From: Hyphomonas sp. TMED17
GTDB lineage: Bacteria; Pseudomonadota; Alphaproteobacteria; Caulobacterales; Hyphomonadaceae
Reading direction: 5' to 3'
Length of the DNA stretch: 64,000 nucleotides
Assembly (NCBI GenBank): GCA_002172915.1
Contig: NHBW01000006.1
Location: 159,572 to 223,571, forward strand
Shown here: in pieces, positions 26,916 to 37,063 of the stretch
Numbering within the stretch: the first letter of the stretch is position 1
Layout: every line of letters starts with the position of its first letter
The notes under the pieces: generated by a model
Databases searched by the model: none
Seen by the model: the letters and a program-made list of their open reading frames with translations, nothing else
What the model was told of the DNA's origin: nothing
Made by a program: the position numbers and the translations under genes

Positions 26916-28565
26916 TTATGTCCAGCGGCGCCAGAAAATAAAAGAAAGTATAGATAACACGAATAGTGTAATCCAATACATTCTTTGTCCAGTGCTTTGG
27001 TAAACAGTATTATCGACTGCTAATGGAAGCTTTGAACGAACGACAGAAGAACGCCATCCCGCCGGGTCGCCGTCCCGGCTTGAGCCGCGTGCAACTTCGC
27101 GTCCAAAACCATCAATCATGGCCGTAACGCCGCGACTCGCAACCCGCGCCATAGGCAAACCGCTCTCAATCGCGCGGTATTGATTCTGGGCGTAATGCTG
27201 GGCCGGTCCGAACCCGGCCCCGAACCATGCATCATTGGAAATCACCACAATCCATTTTGCTTCGGTCCTTTGCGGCTCGGCATTGCGAAGCAATTCAGGG
27301 AACAGGCCTTCATAACAGATCAGAGGCACAAAAGGCGGGATAATATCCGCCGGAAATAGCACTGCCGGACCAGCCCCGGGCACAAACCCGCTCAGTGCCA
27401 CCCGCTGCAGGGCGTCAGGAAGATAATCTGAAATCAGCTCCCCGAATGGAATAATATGGGCGGCAGCAAGCTCACCAAACGGGACCAGACGATGCTTGTC
27501 ATACAGCGCGATCATATCGGCGGCGGCGTCAGTCGGGGCGAACACGCTGAGACTGTTGTGATAATTATAGTAATCACCACGGACCCTGCGGCGGGTTGTT
27601 CCGATAATGAGAGAACGAGGCCCCAATGCCTCAAACATTGCGGCTTGCGCGATATTACTTTCCAGAAACTGAAACGGGAAAGCGCCCTCGGGCAATATAA
27701 CGACGTCACCGGCGGCTCCGGATTCTTGCTCTAAAAGCGCAACATATCGCTGCAGCAATGGGCGGCCGCCGCCATCAAATTTATCGGCTTGTGGCACGCC
27801 TGCATCGACAAGCATAACATGCTGCTCATCATATAGTGTCTCATTGGACAGGCGCTGATACCCCCAGATCCAGCCAACAATTAGGATAAAACCGGCTAGC
27901 ATGGTCGGGACAGCGCGAAACAGCGCACCCGGAGCATCACGCGTATCCAAAAGACTCGCCGGTGCCACCATAATAAACAGGGTTACAAGGTTCAGCCAGT
28001 AAACACCGCCAAGAGACGCAAGCTGCGAAAAGGCGCCACCGGGTATCCAGCTGGTTGCCGGCAGATTCCAGGGAAATCCCCCGAACAGGACGCCCCGCAA
28101 ATATTCGGCAAGCCCCATAAACAGGGCAAAGACAAAAACCCGTGACGGAGACGACGACCAAAAGGCCGCTGCAACCGAACACGCAGTTCCCCAGATCACC
28201 GCCATACCGGCGGGCAGCAAGAATAATGGCATCCACAAATATTTGGCATGCCGTTCCGGGTCGACGAGAAATGGTAGCGCAGTCCAGTACATGCTGACAA
28301 AAAAGAAGCCGAAACCAAACGCCCAGCTCACCGCAAATACATGCCGTCCCCAGCGCTCATAATGTCGCGCCGTATCGATCAGCCAGACAAGACCGATGAA
28401 TGCGACAGCAAGCAGCGGCGTTGCGTGTATCGGGGCAAAAGCAAACGCGGCAGCGACACCGAGCATGACTGCCAGCAACATGGCGCGGATCGGACCACAA
28501 CCGGTTACGACACGATATATTGGCTGTAGGAACTCCACGCCATGCGCAGACCCTGACATGCTCAT
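26916..28565 (-). CDS. lnt: Apolipoprotein N-acyltransferase
   Basis: An inner-membrane enzyme that adds the third acyl chain to lipoproteins. The 549-residue product has about six to eight N-terminal hydrophobic segments, a nitrilase-like periplasmic domain and a final anchor. The catalytic triad is visible: Glu in VILPEGAFPF, Lys in YDKHRLVPFGE and Cys in PLICYEGLFPEL. GGAG lies eight bases before the ATG. The start overlaps the corC stop (ATGA). Confidence 0.94.
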   Translation of the reverse strand: MSMSGSAHGVEFLQPIYRVVTGCGPIRAMLLAVMLGVAAAFAFAPIHATPLLAVAFIGLVWLIDTARHYERWGRHVFAVSWAFGFGFFFVSMYWTALPFLVDPERHAKYLWMPLFLLPAGMAVIWGTACSVAAAFWSSSPSRVFVFALFMGLAEYLRGVLFGGFPWNLPATSWIPGGAFSQLASLGGVYWLNLVTLFIMVAPASLLDTRDAPGALFRAVPTMLAGFILIVGWIWGYQRLSNETLYDEQHVMLVDAGVPQADKFDGGGRPLLQRYVALLEQESGAAGDVVILPEGAFPFQFLESNIAQAAMFEALGPRSLIIGTTRRRVRGDYYNYHNSLSVFAPTDAAADMIALYDKHRLVPFGELAAAHIIPFGELISDYLPDALQRVALSGFVPGAGPAVLFPADIIPPFVPLICYEGLFPELLRNAEPQRTEAKWIVVISNDAWFGAGFGPAQHYAQNQYRAIESGLPMARVASRGVTAMIDGFGREVARGSSRDGDPAGWRSSVVRSKLPLAVDNTVYQSTGQRMYWITLFVLSILSFIFWRRWT

Positions 28566-29404
28566 ATTTGTGTCTCCGAAGCTGACTTCCGAATAATCAA
28601 ACGACTGACCCGACGTGCATCGGCATCAATAATCTCGATATCGACCCCAAGCGGATGTCGGAGAACCTCGCCACGCAGCGGCACCCGTCCGGCCAAAGCA
28701 AAGGCGACGCCGCCAAGCGTATCCACTTCATGATCCTTCAGACTCAGATCAATCCCGGTTTCGGCCAGAAAATCTTCAATCTCGAGGCGGGCGTCGGTTT
28801 GCCAGGATAGCCGTCCGCGCCGGATCAACCGCGCAACATTCTCATCATGCTCATCTTCAATATCGCCGACGATTTCCTCGACCAGATCTTCAAGACTTAG
28901 AAGGCCGTCCGTTCCGCCATATTCATCAATGACTAGCGCCAGGTGAATTCGACTGGCCTGCATTTTCACCAGTAGATCCGTCAGACGCATACTTGCCGGC
29001 ACAAACAACACATTCCGCCGCAGCCTTTCTAACGGTCTGTCCTTATCATATTCGGCCGACCCGAATTCCTCGGCCGGCTGATCGAGCTTGGCAAGCTCGG
29101 CCACAACATCCTTGATATGTACAAACCCGATCGGGTCATCGAGCGTATCCCGGTAAATCGGCAGTCTAGAATGCGATTCCTGGGCGAAAATGGCCAACAA
29201 ATCGGGCAGTCGGGTCGACAGTTCGACAGCAACAATCTCGGCGCGCGGGAGCATGACGTCATTGACGCGGGCTGTTTCAAACTCAGCAATACGCAGTCGC
29301 ATTTCTTTCTGGGCTGGCGTTGTCACTTTTCTTGCCTGCTGTTGGGCAGGATCTGGCTTCTGGCTTCGGAATAATCCAAACAGCCCACCCCTTTGTTTAG
29401 CCAT
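28562..29404 (-). CDS. CBS-domain CorC/HlyC protein
   Basis: A 280-residue soluble CorC-type protein: two CBS motifs (about residues 45-185, with RVNDVMLPRAEIVAV and the LALVIDEYGGTDGLLSLEDLVEEIVGD signature split across the second) and a C-terminal CorC/HlyC domain (LGGVAFALAGRVPLRGE). It lacks the DUF21 membrane domain of the homologue at 14428. Position between ybeY and lnt is the conserved place for corC. It is coupled to lnt by ATGA, and GAGG lies seven bases before its own ATG. Confidence 0.88.
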   Translation of the reverse strand: MAKQRGGLFGLFRSQKPDPAQQQARKVTTPAQKEMRLRIAEFETARVNDVMLPRAEIVAVELSTRLPDLLAIFAQESHSRLPIYRDTLDDPIGFVHIKDVVAELAKLDQPAEEFGSAEYDKDRPLERLRRNVLFVPASMRLTDLLVKMQASRIHLALVIDEYGGTDGLLSLEDLVEEIVGDIEDEHDENVARLIRRGRLSWQTDARLEIEDFLAETGIDLSLKDHEVDTLGGVAFALAGRVPLRGEVLRHPLGVDIEIIDADARRVSRLIIRKSASETQI

Positions 29405-29452
29405 TACTTAGCCTCGACCTCCTACCTGTCATCCTGTTTAATTCTGATCCCT

Positions 29453-29896
29453 TCAAACATATGGATCAGGCCACCCCAATGAGGCAAGCGCCGATATTTC
29501 AAAAGCCTCCATTTCGTCGGCTTCGGCGTCCTCGAGATGATCATAACCGCATAAATGTAACAGCCCATGAATAAGCAAATGTGAAAGATGCTGCGCCAGC
29601 CCGATATTCTTTGTCCGCGCATCGGCGAGCGCAACGCCATGTGCCACAGCGATATCGCCAAGAAATGGCGCATCGATTTCTGCCGCTGGAAACGACAGAA
29701 CATCGGTCGACCTGTCCTTATTACGCCAATCCCGGTTAAGCGACCTGATCGCCTCATCATCGCACAAAAGAAGACTGACCTCGCCGTCGCGCTTTATGCA
29801 TCCAGCCGCCGCATCAAGTGCCCGCTGGCAAACTGCATCCAGATCATCAAGCGCCCGCCACGCATTATCATCTACCCGCAAGTCGAGACTGATCAT
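29453..29896 (-). CDS. ybeY: Endoribonuclease YbeY
   Basis: A 147-residue zinc-dependent RNase needed for 16S rRNA 3'-end maturation and ribosome quality control. The metal motif HGLLHLCGYDH gives His110, His114 and His120; NRDWRNKDRSTDVLSFP is the other family signature. The start overlaps the phoH stop (ATGA, 29896-29893). Confidence 0.94.
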   Translation of the reverse strand: MISLDLRVDDNAWRALDDLDAVCQRALDAAAGCIKRDGEVSLLLCDDEAIRSLNRDWRNKDRSTDVLSFPAAEIDAPFLGDIAVAHGVALADARTKNIGLAQHLSHLLIHGLLHLCGYDHLEDAEADEMEAFEISALASLGWPDPYV

Positions 29897-30834
29897 GTTT
29901 CCTCATTCGCGTCATACGCCTGAATAATCCGGGAAACCAGGGCATGCCGGCGCACGTCCCGCGTCGTGAATTCAGTTTTACCGATCCCCGGCACATCATG
30001 CAGAATCTTTAATGCATGCGCGAGACCGGACTCCTGCCGTTTCAAAAGGTCGACTTGTCCGGGGTCACCGGTAACAACCATACGGCTATCACGACCAAGA
30101 CGAGTCAATGCCATTTTCATTTGCGCAATGGTCGCATTTTGCGCTTCATCCATAATCACAAAGGCTTTTTTAAGGGTTCGGCCACGCATAAAGGCCAATG
30201 GCGCGACTTCGATAACACCACGGTCGCGCAATCTTTGCGCCTGATCCCCGCCAAGCGTTTCATTCAGTGCGTCCCATATTGGACGCAAATAGGGCTCGAC
30301 TTTCTCTTCCAGATCGCCCGGAAGAAAACCTAGATTTTCACCAGCTTCAACCGCTGGGCGGGTTATGATTAGACGATCGACCGCCTTGCTCCGCAGTGCG
30401 GCCGCCCCGGCAGCGACAGCGAGAAAAGTCTTACCCGTTCCGGCCGGGCCAACCCCGAAAACAAGATCGCAGTCGCGACCGGTCAGCTGGTTCAGATAGG
30501 CGGCCTGGGCTGTTGTCTGCGGCTTTACCGGTACTTTTAAGCCGGACAGCGCCGCAAAAGGCTGCGCTGGAAACCGCGCTTGCTCAATAGCCCCCTCAAG
30601 CGCCGAAATGCCGGCTTGATCATTGCGGGAAAGGACGTGCTCGAACTCCGTCAAAGCCACTTCGGCCAGTGCTTGCGCCTCTGCCGATCCACGCAAATGG
30701 ATGCCGCCACCAAAGCACTCAGCTGATAATGTACCATCTGCCACGGCCTCTTCCAGCAGCAGCAAGTGCATATGATTAGGGCCACAAATATAGGCGAGGA
30801 GGTCGGGGTCACGGGGCTCCCAAAGCTTGCTCAA
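29893..30834 (-). CDS. phoH: PhoH-like ATPase
   Basis: A 313-residue P-loop ATPase of the PhoH/YbeZ type, which partners YbeY in RNA metabolism. Walker A is [11 protein letters not shown], followed by Walker [15 protein letters not shown] and [19 protein letters not shown]. Translation appears to start at TTG (30834), which overlaps the miaB stop as TTGA and has GGGAG six bases upstream; there is no nearby ATG that fits. Confidence 0.92.
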   Translation of the reverse strand: MSKLWEPRDPDLLAYICGPNHMHLLLLEEAVADGTLSAECFGGGIHLRGSAEAQALAEVALTEFEHVLSRNDQAGISALEGAIEQARFPAQPFAALSGLKVPVKPQTTAQAAYLNQLTGRDCDLVFGVGPAGTGKTFLAVAAGAAALRSKAVDRLIITRPAVEAGENLGFLPGDLEEKVEPYLRPIWDALNETLGGDQAQRLRDRGVIEVAPLAFMRGRTLKKAFVIMDEAQNATIAQMKMALTRLGRDSRMVVTGDPGQVDLLKRQESGLAHALKILHDVPGIGKTEFTTRDVRRHALVSRIIQAYDANEET

Positions 30835-32258
30835 GCGATACTCCCATAACGTCCGGCCACCATGTCACCGACCGCGCCGGTCGCAGCCACCGATTTTTTG
30901 CCGGCAACCGAACTACCGGCCAGCGAATTCAGGCTAGCACCAATAATGTCAACCTTCACAATCTGGCCAATTAAGCTCGCATCGCCATCAAAGTGAACGG
31001 CCTGCAGCCATGGAGATCGCCCGTGAATTTGACCGGCCTGACGGCCTTCACCAGTCACTAGTACGAGAATGGTTTGGCCGACTTTGGACGCGTTGAAAGC
31101 ACTCTGCTGCTCGCGCAACAATGCTTGTAGCGCATGAAGCCGCTCGGTTTTGACGTCCTCGGGAACCTGTCCGAACATTTCCGAAGCCGGCGTTCCGGGG
31201 CGTTGGGAATATTTGAAGCTATAAGCGATGGCATAGTTTACATCCCGGACTAGATCCATCGTCGCCTCAAAATCCTTGTCGCTTTCACCCGGAAACCCAA
31301 CAATGAAATCGCTGGCAAGCGCCATATCAGGCCGGGCGTCTTTGATCCGGCGCATAATATCACGATAGTGCTCATGGGTATGACCACGATTCATAGCGCG
31401 CAAAATATTATTGGAGCCTGATTGAACCGGAAGATGCAGAAATGGCATTAATTCCTCAGTATCGCCATGCGCTGCGATCAAATCGTCGTCCATATCCCGA
31501 GGATGGCTGGTCGTATAACGCAAACGGTCAATCCCACCAATCGTTGCCAGATGACGCACCAGCTGGGCCAGGGTCCAGTCACTCCCGCCCGAAACTGCCG
31601 GCGCGACGCCGTGATAGGCGTTCACATTCTGGCCCAGAAGGGACAGTTCACGAACGCCTTGCGCTGCGAGATTTCGGGCTTCCAGCGTAATGTCGTCGAC
31701 CGGTCTGGAAAGTTCCGAACCGCGGGTATAAGGCACCACGCAAAACGTGCAGAATTTATCACAGCCTTCTTGAACCGACAAAAATGCTGTCGGGCCATCA
31801 GCCTCGCGGGACTTCGGCAAGGCATCGAATTTCTCAAGCGTCTCGAAATCAGTCTCAAGCCGTTCCCCGGTGCTGCGGTGAACCCGCGCAATCATCTCTG
31901 GCAATTTATGATAGGCCTGCGGCCCCAGAACCAAATCTACTGCCGGTTGCCGGCGCATGATTTCGGCGCCCTCGGCCTGTGCGACGCAGCCCGCGACCGC
32001 GATCGTCATCCGCCCGTCCGACCGGTCCTTCAATTTACGCATCTGGCCAAGCTCGGAATAAACTTTTTCGGTCGCTTTTTCTCTGATGTGGCATGTGTTG
32101 AGCACAACCAGATCGGCCTCGTCTGCGGTCTCTACCGGACGATATCCAATCGGCGCAAGCACGTCTTTCATACGCTCGCTATCATACACATTCATTTGGC
32201 AGCCATAGGTCTTGATAAAGACCGTTTTGCCATCGGGCTTGGAACTTTGATCAGTCAT
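30831..32258 (-). CDS. miaB: tRNA i6A37 methylthiotransferase MiaB
   Basis: A radical-SAM enzyme that converts i6A37 of tRNA to ms2i6A. The 475 residues begin with [16 protein letters not shown] (first MTTase cysteine), then NTCHIREKA and GCVAQAEG; the SAM cluster is [20 protein letters not shown] domain follows. It leads the miaB-phoH-ybeY-corC-lnt run, in which most junctions overlap. It is distinct from mtaB at 1551. Confidence 0.96.
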   Translation of the reverse strand: MTDQSSKPDGKTVFIKTYGCQMNVYDSERMKDVLAPIGYRPVETADEADLVVLNTCHIREKATEKVYSELGQMRKLKDRSDGRMTIAVAGCVAQAEGAEIMRRQPAVDLVLGPQAYHKLPEMIARVHRSTGERLETDFETLEKFDALPKSREADGPTAFLSVQEGCDKFCTFCVVPYTRGSELSRPVDDITLEARNLAAQGVRELSLLGQNVNAYHGVAPAVSGGSDWTLAQLVRHLATIGGIDRLRYTTSHPRDMDDDLIAAHGDTEELMPFLHLPVQSGSNNILRAMNRGHTHEHYRDIMRRIKDARPDMALASDFIVGFPGESDKDFEATMDLVRDVNYAIAYSFKYSQRPGTPASEMFGQVPEDVKTERLHALQALLREQQSAFNASKVGQTILVLVTGEGRQAGQIHGRSPWLQAVHFDGDASLIGQIVKVDIIGASLNSLAGSSVAGKKSVAATGAVGDMVAGRYGSIA

Positions 32259-32306
32259 AAGCGCGCTTATGGCTGAAAAATTTCACTCTGACCACATGAT
32301 TCAGTC

Positions 32307-33053
32307 TCACAGGTGTAGCAAGACGGTCTTTGTCGCCCAGCCCAGCCCGACCGCCCAGGCGAAACTTGATAGCGCACCGATAATCACATACTCGCTCGCG
32401 CGCCGCTCGCGAACTGTGCCAAGCCGCAGGAAGGACTTTGCCGCCACGAGAAATCCGATCAGCGTGATCTGGTCAATCAGCACCAGAAAGAAAATGATGC
32501 CGCGTTCCAGAACACCGATAATCGCGCCGCCGCCGGGCAAACACTCAGTATCGAGGTCCTTGCCATATCCGGCGCTGACAAATACCGCCTCAATCAGCAA
32601 AGCCCCCGCCCTAATCGTCAGCAATCCACCTGATATGACGGTCAGGATCGACAAATACCGCTGCGGCGACAAACCGAACCGGATCAGCCCGTCGGCGCCA
32701 AGACCGCCAACCCAGTAGCCAGACGCAAAGGCATCGGGCCTAATCACCGCGCTCAAATAGGACACGCCGAATATTAGACCGAGCATCAGCGCAAAATGCC
32801 GTAAAGGCGACATCAAACGGGGTGTTTGGCCATTCCGCAGTATGGCGATCGCCATCAAAGCCTGCGCCATTGCCGTCAACGCCAGAACCGGCACTTCAAC
32901 TTTACCAAGGCCGCCGGTAATCAGAACCGCGCCTGCAAGCAGACGCACAAGCATAAAAGACACGCGCCGGCGGTGTCCTAAAGCCAATCCGGACCCCGGA
33001 CCGAATTCGGCAAGTATCAAGGCCGCAAACACAATCACGAAAACTGATAGCAT
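32307..33053 (-). CDS. DUF3307-type membrane protein
   Basis: A 248-residue integral membrane protein with about six hydrophobic segments. The C-terminal half, GGAIIGVLERGIIFFLVLID then LIGFLVAAKSFLRLG and ASEYVIIGALSS, matches the conserved end of DUF3307 proteins. The ATG at 33053 has GAGAGG five bases upstream; a GTG one codon before is less well placed. The upstream neighbour is a SatD-like gene, the classic companion of this family. Function unknown. Confidence 0.75.
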   Translation of the reverse strand: MLSVFVIVFAALILAEFGPGSGLALGHRRRVSFMLVRLLAGAVLITGGLGKVEVPVLALTAMAQALMAIAILRNGQTPRLMSPLRHFALMLGLIFGVSYLSAVIRPDAFASGYWVGGLGADGLIRFGLSPQRYLSILTVISGGLLTIRAGALLIEAVFVSAGYGKDLDTECLPGGGAIIGVLERGIIFFLVLIDQITLIGFLVAAKSFLRLGTVRERRASEYVIIGALSSFAWAVGLGWATKTVLLHL

Positions 33054-33120
33054 CACATCCTCTCAAACCGGCACACAGATCCCGCTATCCGGCAAATAAG
33101 CCTTTTTAAGCTGATTAGTC

Positions 33121-33834
33121 TTAAGCAGCGGCGTTGCGCTGATTTTCAGTAATCACTGACACGAACGCCCGACAGGCCGCCAGCAATGCCGGGCCATGCG
33201 CTCCACGAATATGGCGATTAATCGTCTGGGGCGTTACCCCGACACAACGGGCTATTGTTTTCTGGCGCGGCGGATCCGGCCGAAGAACCTGCTGCATGAG
33301 AATGGCCCGTCTCGGCGTCCAGTCACGCACGGCCACGTCGCACAGCCTTAATAATGCGGAGATCATATCCTGCTGTATTGCCGTCAGAGGCAGGGCTTTG
33401 CCATCCATCCGGCAGGCGGTAGACAGCTGGTCCAGCCCCCGTCCCGAGGTCTGAAACGCCTCCCCCATCACAGCATGTAGCGGGTTTTGCTCGGCCGCCG
33501 GTCCCTGGCCAATGCCAATAAATATTCGCGTATCGAGATGCAAATGCCCGGGTTGCCTGCGCACGCCAATTACCTCGTCTCCGGCCTTCAGCGCCGCTCG
33601 TATCATCAAGGCAACCCTTAATGCATATGCCGCGCGGTTCATCGCTAACTGCCAACCATCGCCTCGAAAACGCTGCAGACTACTGATCCAGCCGGGCTCG
33701 AACCAACGCGACATCTCGTCGACAGCGGTGCTCAGACGCGCGAACGCCCGGTCCAGCGTGGTGTCCTCGAACCTCGAGGAATCTATCAGATCGCCGGTCA
33801 GAACGGCAATCTGCTGTCTAGATCGATCGACCAT
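33121..33834 (-). CDS. SatD-like protein
   Basis: A 237-residue SatD-family protein. The N-terminal IAVLTGDLIDSSRF is the family signature, and FRGDGWQLAM follows near residue 55. The C-terminal part, RQKTIARCVGVTPQTINRHI, reads as a helix-turn-helix, suggesting DNA binding. The ATG at 33834 directly precedes the signature; a frame back to 33900 would add 22 unconserved residues. It lies 67 bases before the DUF3307 gene on the same strand. SatD proteins have no settled function. Confidence 0.75.
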   Translation of the reverse strand: MVDRSRQQIAVLTGDLIDSSRFEDTTLDRAFARLSTAVDEMSRWFEPGWISSLQRFRGDGWQLAMNRAAYALRVALMIRAALKAGDEVIGVRRQPGHLHLDTRIFIGIGQGPAAEQNPLHAVMGEAFQTSGRGLDQLSTACRMDGKALPLTAIQQDMISALLRLCDVAVRDWTPRRAILMQQVLRPDPPRQKTIARCVGVTPQTINRHIRGAHGPALLAACRAFVSVITENQRNAAA

Positions 33835-33924
33835 GCCGCAGTCTAGCCGATCGTCATGCGCCCGACCACCAGCGCGAATGTCGAAATGACTTGCTCTCAA
33901 CCCCGGCCATTGCCAGAAGAAGGC

Positions 33925-34473
33925 ATGACTCGCATCATCCTTTTCAACAAACCATTCAATGTCTTGTCGCAGTTTACCGATGCCGGTACTGCCGATTCAG
34001 AACGTCAGACCCTGTCGGACTTTATAGATGTCCCCGGAGTCTATGCAGCCGGCCGGCTGGATAAGGACAGTGAGGGACTTCTGGTCCTGACCGACAATGG
34101 CAAACTCCAGCATCGCATCGCCAATCCGGAACAAAAAACAAAGAAAGGCTATTGGGTACAAGTCGAGGGTGAACCGACGAAGGCTGATCTCGACAAATTA
34201 CGCAAAGGCATTCAACTCCGCGACGGCCCGACCCAAGGGGCCGAAGTGCGACGAATCGATCCGCCGGAGGCCCTGTGGCCGCGGACACCGCCGATCAGAT
34301 TCCGTAAAACAGTTCCCGACCAATGGCTGGAAATCAACATTACTGAAGGCAGAAACCGACAAGTTCGCAGGATGACAGCCGCGATCGGTTTTCCGACGCT
34401 TCGTCTTATTCGCTACCGGATCGGGAGCTGGTCGATCACAGATTTGCCAAATGGAAGCTGGCGCGAAGCCTAG
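33925..34473 (+). CDS. rluE: 23S rRNA pseudouridine synthase of the RluE/RsuA family
   Basis: A 182-residue enzyme without an S4 domain, as in RluE, which modifies U2457 of 23S rRNA. The start [17 protein letters not shown] is characteristic, the catalytic Asp lies in [14 protein letters not shown], and [21 protein letters not shown] is split across the C-terminal motif. The ATG at 33925 follows AGAAGG closely; a longer frame from 33856 is not conserved. It converges on hrpB. Confidence 0.9.
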   Translation: MTRIILFNKPFNVLSQFTDAGTADSERQTLSDFIDVPGVYAAGRLDKDSEGLLVLTDNGKLQHRIANPEQKTKKGYWVQVEGEPTKADLDKLRKGIQLRDGPTQGAEVRRIDPPEALWPRTPPIRFRKTVPDQWLEINITEGRNRQVRRMTAAIGFPTLRLIRYRIGSWSITDLPNGSWREA

Positions 34474-34529
34474 GCCAGCCAGATATACCGACCGGTCAAG
34501 TGCAACCGCTGCCCCGTCAGACAGCCGCA

Positions 34530-36974
34530 TCATTTAGGTTTCGCCAGACGAGCTTTTGTTAAACCGGCATGCGGAGACGCTTCTGCTGGCTGGTCAGGCC
34601 AGTCATGCTTGGGATAGCGACCACGCATATCTTTCGCCATGTCAAAATACCCTGATGTCCAGAAACCAGACAGATCACGCGTGGTTGCAGTCGGCTTGCC
34701 ACCCGGCGACAGAAGCTGGAGCGTCACAGGCAGACGGCCATCTGCAAGACTGGGATGCTGACGACAGCCATAGAACTCCTGAACACGCCCCTCCACTAAT
34801 GGCGCCCGGTCATCCAGCCAGTTTATCGGGGCGCGCCGGCCCGACGGCAGTTTGAGCATTAGCGGCGCATCGTCTTCCAGCCGCCGCGCCTGCTGCCAGT
34901 CCAGTCGCGCCATTAAAGCAAGCTTTACAGTTTCAGGATCGGGTATTTTGAACGCTTTGTCAGCCAGCCGGTCTCCTAGCCAGTCGTGAACACTTAATTG
35001 CAAATCCATGCTCGAAACATCAGGCCAGATCTCGCCAAACACAGTCCGCAACTGCGCCAGCCGGGCACAGTATATGTGCACAATTTGCGCGATATCGGGA
35101 TCGCTGAAACCGTGCGCGGCGATATGCGCTAAATAGGCGTCTTTCGCAACACCGGCAGACGGCTTTGGCAATGGCCGTTCCGAGAGTATGATGTCGCCCA
35201 GTTTTGTCACTTGGCGGGCTTTGAAGCTCCGCATCTCTGGATCATAAATGGCATCTTCCGACTGGCTGGTATGGCCGGCCTCCAGTGCATCCTGTTCGCT
35301 GATCGCCACGGCCTGCGTAATCCGGCCACGCTGGGCTGATCCACTCAGATCGGCCACCACAAGCCAATCCGATCGCGCTAACGGCTCCGCCAGATCAAGT
35401 GTTACAGCCCGCCCCGACGCCATCAACCAGACATCGCTTTGCGGACCTCGCCGTCGGGCTATCCTGTCCGGCCAGGCTTCGGCCAGTATCAACCCCGGAT
35501 CCCCACGCAGAAGCACCCCCTGAGACCAGCGACTGGCCTGCTGGCGCAGGGCCAACGCACGGCTTGAGCGATCATTCTCCAAACGCTGCAATCTCACCCG
35601 CAAATCGCTCTCACGGCCTGACAGGCCCGGTTCTGCGATTAGGACAGCCAAATGCGCGGCGACGGCACGCGCCTGCGGCGATCGCGCCGAAACCACCAAA
35701 GCCGCCAGCCGCGGACTAAGTGGCAATTCGGCCATGGCCCGCCCTTTATCAGTCAATTTTAGATCCGGCGTCATCGCCCCCAGCGCGATCAGAGTTTCGC
35801 GACCCGCCGCAATACGGCCATTAGGAGGTGGCTCGAGCCAGTTCAGACGCCCGGGGTCCCGTTCGCCCCAGACCGCGAGATTGAGGACAAGCCCGCTGAG
35901 GTCTGCAGTGAGGATCTCTGGCGTCGCAGATGGCAGTAGACCACGCGTTTCCGGTTCATCCCACAATCGATAGCAGACGCCCGGGCCAAGCCGCCCGGCC
36001 CGGCCGCGGCGCTGGTCAACACTGGCTTTCGAAGCCCGGACGGTAATTAACCGCTGGGTTCCGTCTCCCTGCGCCCGATCAGGAACACGGCTCAGACCGC
36101 TATCAACGACAACCGATATGCCCTCAATGGTAAGCGATGTTTCGGCAATATCAGTTGCCAGAACAATTTTTCGACCGCCATGGGCGGGGGGGTGGATAGC
36201 GGCATCCTGCTCGGCCGGCGCCAAGGCGCCGAATAAAGGACACAACGGCACATCAACGCGTCCTTCGAGTCGTTCAATCGTCCTCCGGATTTCACCAGCC
36301 CCCGGAAGAAACGCCAGTATTGATGCATCCGTCTGATGATAGGCGCGCTCGATTGCGGCTGCCATCTGGTCTTCAATCCGGTCATTCGAGCGACCAAGAT
36401 AAACCGTCTCGGTCGGATATTGCCGGCCTTCGCTTTCAATCAATGGCGCATCGAGCCATTTTTTCAGCCGGTTGGTCTCAAGTGTGGCCGACATTAATAA
36501 AAGCCTGAGATCAGGTCTCAGGACTGTCTGGACCTCAAGCGTCAGCGCCAGTCCAAGATCGACATTAAGACCGCGCTCATGAACTTCGTCAAAAACCACC
36601 GCGCCAACGCCCTCAAGGTCCGGCGACATTAATAGACGCCTGAGGAAGACGCCGTCGGTCATAACTTCAATACGCGTCGCAGCGCTGACCTTCCGATCAA
36701 TCCGGGTCGACAGGCCGACCCGCTGCCCGACCGATTCACCAAGCGAGCTCGCCATACGCTCGGCCGCCAGTCGCGCAGCAATCCGGCGCGGCTCAAGAAC
36801 CAGAATCCGCCCCTCGCAACCACCACCAGCACCTGCCTGCGTCAAACCGGCGAGCGCCAGCGGCACCCGGGTTGTTTTCCCGGCGCCTGTCTGGGCAGCC
36901 AGAACCAATCGTTGACGCTTAGTTAGCGTCCTAACAATATCGTCGAGGAGGGGTTCAATCGGCAAGTCAGTCAT
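34530..36974 (-). CDS. hrpB: ATP-dependent helicase HrpB
   Basis: An 814-residue DEAH-box helicase of the HrpB family. Motifs run in order: Walker A AAQTGAGKTTRVPLAL, VLEPRRIAARLAAERM, DEVHERGLN (DEVH variant), SATLE, DIAETSLTIEGI and QRRGRAGRLGPGVCYRLW. The HrpB-specific C-terminal domain completes it. Its role in bacteria is poorly defined. Length is typical. Confidence 0.94.
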   Translation of the reverse strand: MTDLPIEPLLDDIVRTLTKRQRLVLAAQTGAGKTTRVPLALAGLTQAGAGGGCEGRILVLEPRRIAARLAAERMASSLGESVGQRVGLSTRIDRKVSAATRIEVMTDGVFLRRLLMSPDLEGVGAVVFDEVHERGLNVDLGLALTLEVQTVLRPDLRLLLMSATLETNRLKKWLDAPLIESEGRQYPTETVYLGRSNDRIEDQMAAAIERAYHQTDASILAFLPGAGEIRRTIERLEGRVDVPLCPLFGALAPAEQDAAIHPPAHGGRKIVLATDIAETSLTIEGISVVVDSGLSRVPDRAQGDGTQRLITVRASKASVDQRRGRAGRLGPGVCYRLWDEPETRGLLPSATPEILTADLSGLVLNLAVWGERDPGRLNWLEPPPNGRIAAGRETLIALGAMTPDLKLTDKGRAMAELPLSPRLAALVVSARSPQARAVAAHLAVLIAEPGLSGRESDLRVRLQRLENDRSSRALALRQQASRWSQGVLLRGDPGLILAEAWPDRIARRRGPQSDVWLMASGRAVTLDLAEPLARSDWLVVADLSGSAQRGRITQAVAISEQDALEAGHTSQSEDAIYDPEMRSFKARQVTKLGDIILSERPLPKPSAGVAKDAYLAHIAAHGFSDPDIAQIVHIYCARLAQLRTVFGEIWPDVSSMDLQLSVHDWLGDRLADKAFKIPDPETVKLALMARLDWQQARRLEDDAPLMLKLPSGRRAPINWLDDRAPLVEGRVQEFYGCRQHPSLADGRLPVTLQLLSPGGKPTATTRDLSGFWTSGYFDMAKDMRGRYPKHDWPDQPAEASPHAGLTKARLAKPK

Positions 36975-37063
36975 TTAAAATGGTCATGGCCTGTGCGAAG
37001 AGGTTTCGCAATCTTTCAATTCCGCCTAAAGGCTAAAACGGCACCTTGTTGGGAGTGTAATTA

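Noticed and set aside
31467-32276. Plus-strand frame of 269 codons
   Set aside because: It is antisense to miaB.
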